Origin: Streptomyces cellostaticus | GTDB lineage: Bacteria > Actinomycetota > Actinomycetes > Streptomycetales > Streptomycetaceae | Direction of reading: 5' to 3' | Length of the DNA: 64,000 nucleotides | Assembly: GCF_023630175.1 (NCBI RefSeq) | Contig: NZ_JALLIN010000003.1 | Location: forward strand, 62,001-126,000 | Part shown: positions 61,439 to 64,000 of the stretch, piece by piece | How positions within the stretch are numbered: position 1 is the first letter of the stretch | Layout of the letters: every line of letters begins with the position of its first letter | Notes under the pieces: model-generated | Databases searched by the model: none | What the model was told of the DNA's origin: nothing | Seen by the model: only the letters and a program-made list of their open reading frames with translations | Position numbers and translations under genes: made by a program

Positions 61439-62521
61439 TCAGCACAGGCCCGCGGGCTTCGAAGCCCGGCAGGAGTTGCGCTCGAAGGAGTTGGTCCTGC
61501 CGGTCTCGGTGCTCACCAGGTCGGCGGGGGAGTTCCCGGAGAGCACGTTGCGGTCGACCCGGTTGTCGGTGCCGGCCACGCCCACGAAGCTCTTGAACAG
61601 CACGATGCCGCCGGACAGCGGGGACTTGCCGGAGTTGCCGATGACCCAGTTGCGGGACACCCGGGTCTGCTCGGTACCGGTCAGGACGATGCCGGAGCCC
61701 TTGAGGGCGGGCAGCCGCTCGGTCTTCGGGCAGGACCTGTTGTTCGCGACGACCTGGTTGGCGGTGACGTCCAGGTGACCGGCCTTGGGCCTGTTCTCGT
61801 CACCGACCACGAACACCCCGGCGCAGTTGCCGGACACGTAGTTCCGGGCGACGGTCAGGTTCCGCAGCCGGCGCACGGTGACGCCGATCCGGTTGCCCTC
61901 CAGCCGGTTGTGCGACACCAGGGTCTGCTTGGCGTCGTAGGCGCCGGCCTCCTCCTGGATGGTGTTGGCGAGGAACACCCCCGCGTCACCGTTGCCGTGC
62001 GCGTAGTTGTCCCGCAGCAGGCTGCGCACCGACCGCTCCTCGGCGATGCCCCACACGCCGTTGTTCGCGGCGTTCACCCTGCGCACGGTCAGGCCGTCGG
62101 TCGCCATGCCGAACACACCGGTGCGGCTGAACCCGGTCACCTTCAGGTCGGCGACGGTGACGCCCTTGACGTCCTTGGTCTTGGTGCCCAGCACGCAGAT
62201 GCCGTTGCCGCCCTCGGCGCAGCTCTTCGTGACCTTCTTGGCGGACTTCTTCACGGCCTTCTTGGCGGCGGGCTCGATGACCGTCCTGGAACCCACGCCC
62301 CGCAGGGTCACGCGGGGGGTGCGGATCGTCACGCTCCCGTGGTAGGTGCCGGCGAGCACGAGCACGGTGTCACCGGCCTTGGCGGCGTCGACCGCCTTCT
62401 GGATCGACTCGCCGGGGCGGACCACCAGGGTCGAGTGGGCGGCCACCGAGGGGGCCGCGCCCAGTGCGGTGCCGAGGAGGGCCGCGGTGCACGCGAGATA
62501 AGCGATGTGGCATCTCTTCAT
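61439..62521 (-). CDS. Secreted right-handed beta-helix protein
   Basis: A 360-residue protein with a signal peptide (MKRCHIAYLACTAALLGTAL GAAPSVAA). The mature part has many short parallel-beta repeats (VTVADLKVTGFSRTGVFGMA, VRRVNAANNGVWGIAEERSV, LVSHNRLEGNRIGVTVRRLR, LTVARNYVSGNCAGVFVVGD), the NosD/periplasmic copper-binding and pectate-lyase-like beta-helix pattern. A Lys-rich insert (AAKKAVKKSAKKVTKS) sits at residues about 85-100, and several cysteines could form disulfides. It may bind or cleave polysaccharide; no catalytic residues can be assigned. Confidence 0.85.
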   Translation of the reverse strand: MKRCHIAYLACTAALLGTALGAAPSVAAHSTLVVRPGESIQKAVDAAKAGDTVLVLAGTYHGSVTIRTPRVTLRGVGSRTVIEPAAKKAVKKSAKKVTKSCAEGGNGICVLGTKTKDVKGVTVADLKVTGFSRTGVFGMATDGLTVRRVNAANNGVWGIAEERSVRSLLRDNYAHGNGDAGVFLANTIQEEAGAYDAKQTLVSHNRLEGNRIGVTVRRLRNLTVARNYVSGNCAGVFVVGDENRPKAGHLDVTANQVVANNRSCPKTERLPALKGSGIVLTGTEQTRVSRNWVIGNSGKSPLSGGIVLFKSFVGVAGTDNRVDRNVLSGNSPADLVSTETGRTNSFERNSCRASKPAGLC

Positions 62522-62798
62522 ATTGCGTACGGTATGGCCGTTTTATCGTTGTATGGCCGGATAGGCCATCCGGCGGCGTGTCCGGAGCGGCGCGGACGGC
62601 GGACCGGAACCGGGGGGGCGCCGGACGGGGCCAGGGGGCCGCGGTGACCCGTTCGGCCCCGCCCGGCACCACCCGCGCGGCGGCCTGGCGAGGGTGCGTC
62701 CGGGCAGGCGGCGGGGCGTGCGGCGGCCGGGTCCGGCGCGGTGCCGGCGGCCGGACTCGCCAGGCGCCCCGCCACCCCGGGCGACCATACTGTCGCTT
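62522..62798. other. Divergent intergenic region with AT-rich patch
   Basis: About 280 bp. The stretch 62520-62560 is markedly AT-rich for this genome and presumably contains the beta-helix gene's promoter; the remainder is GC-rich and gene-free. Confidence 0.4.
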
Positions 62799-63464
62799 GT
62801 GAACCGGGTCATGCGCGCGCGGCGAGGGCTCCGGGCGGCCGCGGCCTATGTGCGCAGCGCCCCGGGTACCTACGTCTGGCTCACGGTCCTGTTCTTCACC
62901 ACCGTCGCCCTGCACCACATGTCACCGGCGTTCGAGCAGGACTTCCTGCGCCAGCGCTCGACGAACATCCACGAGCTGTCGCAGAACCCCGTGCGGGTGC
63001 TGATCACCAGCGCGATGTGGATCGACAGCGGGCACTGGCTGCCGTACGCCGTGCTGTTCACCGTCTTCCACGCCCAGGCCGAGCGCTGGCTGGGCACCCT
63101 GCGCTGGCTCGCGGTGTGCGTCGCCGCGCACGTGCTCGCCACGCTGGTCAGCGAGCTGGCCCTGCTCCAGGCGATCCACGACGGCCACGCCCCGCCGTCC
63201 GCCGTCAACTCGCTGGACATCGGCGTGAGTTACTCGCTGGCCGGAGTGATGGCGGTGCTCACCTACCGGATCGCGGCGCCGTGGCGATACCTGTACCTCG
63301 CCGGCCTGCTCGCCTTCTACGCCGTGCCGCTGGTGGCGAGCCGGGCCTTCACCGACTTCGGCCACTTCCTGTCCGTTCTGGTCGGTCTCGCCTGCCGTCC
63401 CCTGGTCAGGAGCCGCGGAAAAGCACGAAATCCGAAGGAGACACTGGCCACTCCCAGGGGCTAA
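62799..63464 (+). CDS. Rhomboid-like polytopic membrane protein
   Basis: A 221-residue protein from GTG 62799 (or ATG 62811): RARRGLRAAAAYVRSAPGTY, then about five to six hydrophobic segments (YVWLTVLFFTTVALHHMSPA, LPYAVLFTVFHAQAERWLG, RWLAVCVAAHVLATLVSELA, YSLAGVMAVLTYRIAAPWRY, LYLAGLLAFYAVPLVASRAF). The layout and HxxNS-like region (SAVNSLDIGVSYSLAGVM) resemble 'rhomboid-like' Streptomyces proteins. A catalytic GxSG/H pair is not clear, so it may be an inactive iRhom-type protein. Ends just before the FAD oxidoreductase gene. Confidence 0.8.
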   Translation: MNRVMRARRGLRAAAAYVRSAPGTYVWLTVLFFTTVALHHMSPAFEQDFLRQRSTNIHELSQNPVRVLITSAMWIDSGHWLPYAVLFTVFHAQAERWLGTLRWLAVCVAAHVLATLVSELALLQAIHDGHAPPSAVNSLDIGVSYSLAGVMAVLTYRIAAPWRYLYLAGLLAFYAVPLVASRAFTDFGHFLSVLVGLACRPLVRSRGKARNPKETLATPRG

Positions 63465-63474
63465 CGTCCCGGCC

Positions 63475-64000
63475 ATGAGCAGCTCGGCAACCAGTGTCGT
63501 CAATGGTGGGATCTCCTTCTGGTACGCGGACGACGGCCTCCCCGCGGTGCGGGAGCCGCTGTCCGGGGACGCCTCGGCGGACGTCGTCGTCGTGGGCGGC
63601 GGCTACACGGGTCTGTGGACCGCGTACTACCTGAAGAAGGCCGCCCCCTTCCTGCGGATCACCGTCCTGGAGCAGAAGTTCTGCGGATACGGCGCCTCCG
63701 GCCGCAACGGCGGCTGGCTCTACAACGGGATCGCGGGCCGCGACCGGTACGCCAGGCTGCACGGTCACGAGGCCGCCGTACGCCTGCAGCGGGCGATGAA
63801 CGACACCGTGGCCGAGGTGGTCGCCGTCACCGAGGCGGAGGGCATCGACGCCGGTGTGCACAAGGGCGGGGTACTGGAAGTGGCGACCACCCCGGCCCAG
63901 TTGGCGCGGCTGCGGGCCTTCCACGAGCACGAGCTGTCGTTCGGCGAGAAGGACCGCGAGCTGTACGGGGCGCGGCAGACCGCCGAGCGGATCAGGGTGG
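63475..64000 (+). CDS. DadA-type FAD-dependent oxidoreductase (partial)
   Basis: The first 175 codons are present: MSSSATSVVNGGISFWYADD, then DVVVVGGGYTGLWTAYYLKK (FAD Rossmann motif), ITVLEQKFCGYGASGRNGGW and LYNGIAGRDRYARLHGHEAA. The GYGASGRNGGW stretch is characteristic of DAO-family amine and amino acid oxidases. The gene runs off the window end and starts 10 bases after the stop of the rhomboid-like gene, suggesting co-transcription. The substrate is unknown. Confidence 0.9.
   Translation, partial: MSSSATSVVNGGISFWYADDGLPAVREPLSGDASADVVVVGGGYTGLWTAYYLKKAAPFLRITVLEQKFCGYGASGRNGGWLYNGIAGRDRYARLHGHEAAVRLQRAMNDTVAEVVAVTEAEGIDAGVHKGGVLEVATTPAQLARLRAFHEHELSFGEKDRELYGARQTAERIRV

Overview
The window is chromosomal DNA from a Streptomyces-type actinomycete: very GC-rich coding sequence, frequent GTG/TTG starts, a SenX3/PhoR-PhoP-PhoU phosphate system, MsiK, CarD next to ispD-ispF, and a whiE-type spore-pigment cluster. 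Genes from phoU to msiK (about 10.2-24.0 kb) keep the order I recall for the S. coelicolor SCO4228-SCO4240 core, which anchors most housekeeping assignments. All calls come from reading the sequence; no database search was run.

Layout. (1) 1-3.4 kb: the 3' end of gpmA, then a decayed region with frameshifted genes and two integrase C-terminal fragments. Each fragment lies next to a copy of a 26-bp sequence from the gpmA 3' end, which looks like two old integrative elements in tandem. (2) 3.5-10.2 kb: a secreted glycine-rich protein with RTX-like repeats, a three-gene membrane/hydrolase unit, several small proteins, a NACHT-like ATPase remnant and a Cys-rich peptide. (3) 10.2-24.0 kb: core genes phoU / phoR-phoP (PHO box between them), a lipoprotein, carD, ispD-ispF, a PPOX protein, cysS, rlmB, a DoxX protein, a nucleotidyltransferase, a secreted protein and msiK.

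(4) 24.25-35.91 kb: an actinomycete integrative and conjugative element (AICE, pSAM2 type) in a tRNA-Thr(UGU) gene, bounded by a 44-bp direct repeat. It carries int, xis, rolling-circle rep, a GGDEF gene, small transfer proteins, an FtsK-like tra, a GntR/KorSA-like repressor with palindromic operators, a NUDIX (Pra-like) gene, a large inverted repeat that could be an origin or transfer locus, and a RloA-RloB (AbiL-like) defence pair. Both int and the GGDEF gene are frameshifted, so the element may be stranded.

(5) 36.5-53 kb: a non-ribosomal peptide cluster that I cannot match to a known product. It has a KASIII, an ACP, two methyltransferases, an FAD monooxygenase fused to a condensation-like acyltransferase, a dimodular NRPS whose first condensation domain is split over two reading frames, a P450, an EF-hand protein and an SDR. 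The first adenylation domain reads as serine-specific. (6) 53.2-60.3 kb: a whiE spore-pigment type II PKS cluster, with the ORFVIII hydroxylase divergent from ORFI-VII. (7) 60.35-64 kb: an O-methyltransferase, a secreted beta-helix protein, a rhomboid-like membrane protein and the start of a DadA-type FAD oxidoreductase that runs off the window.
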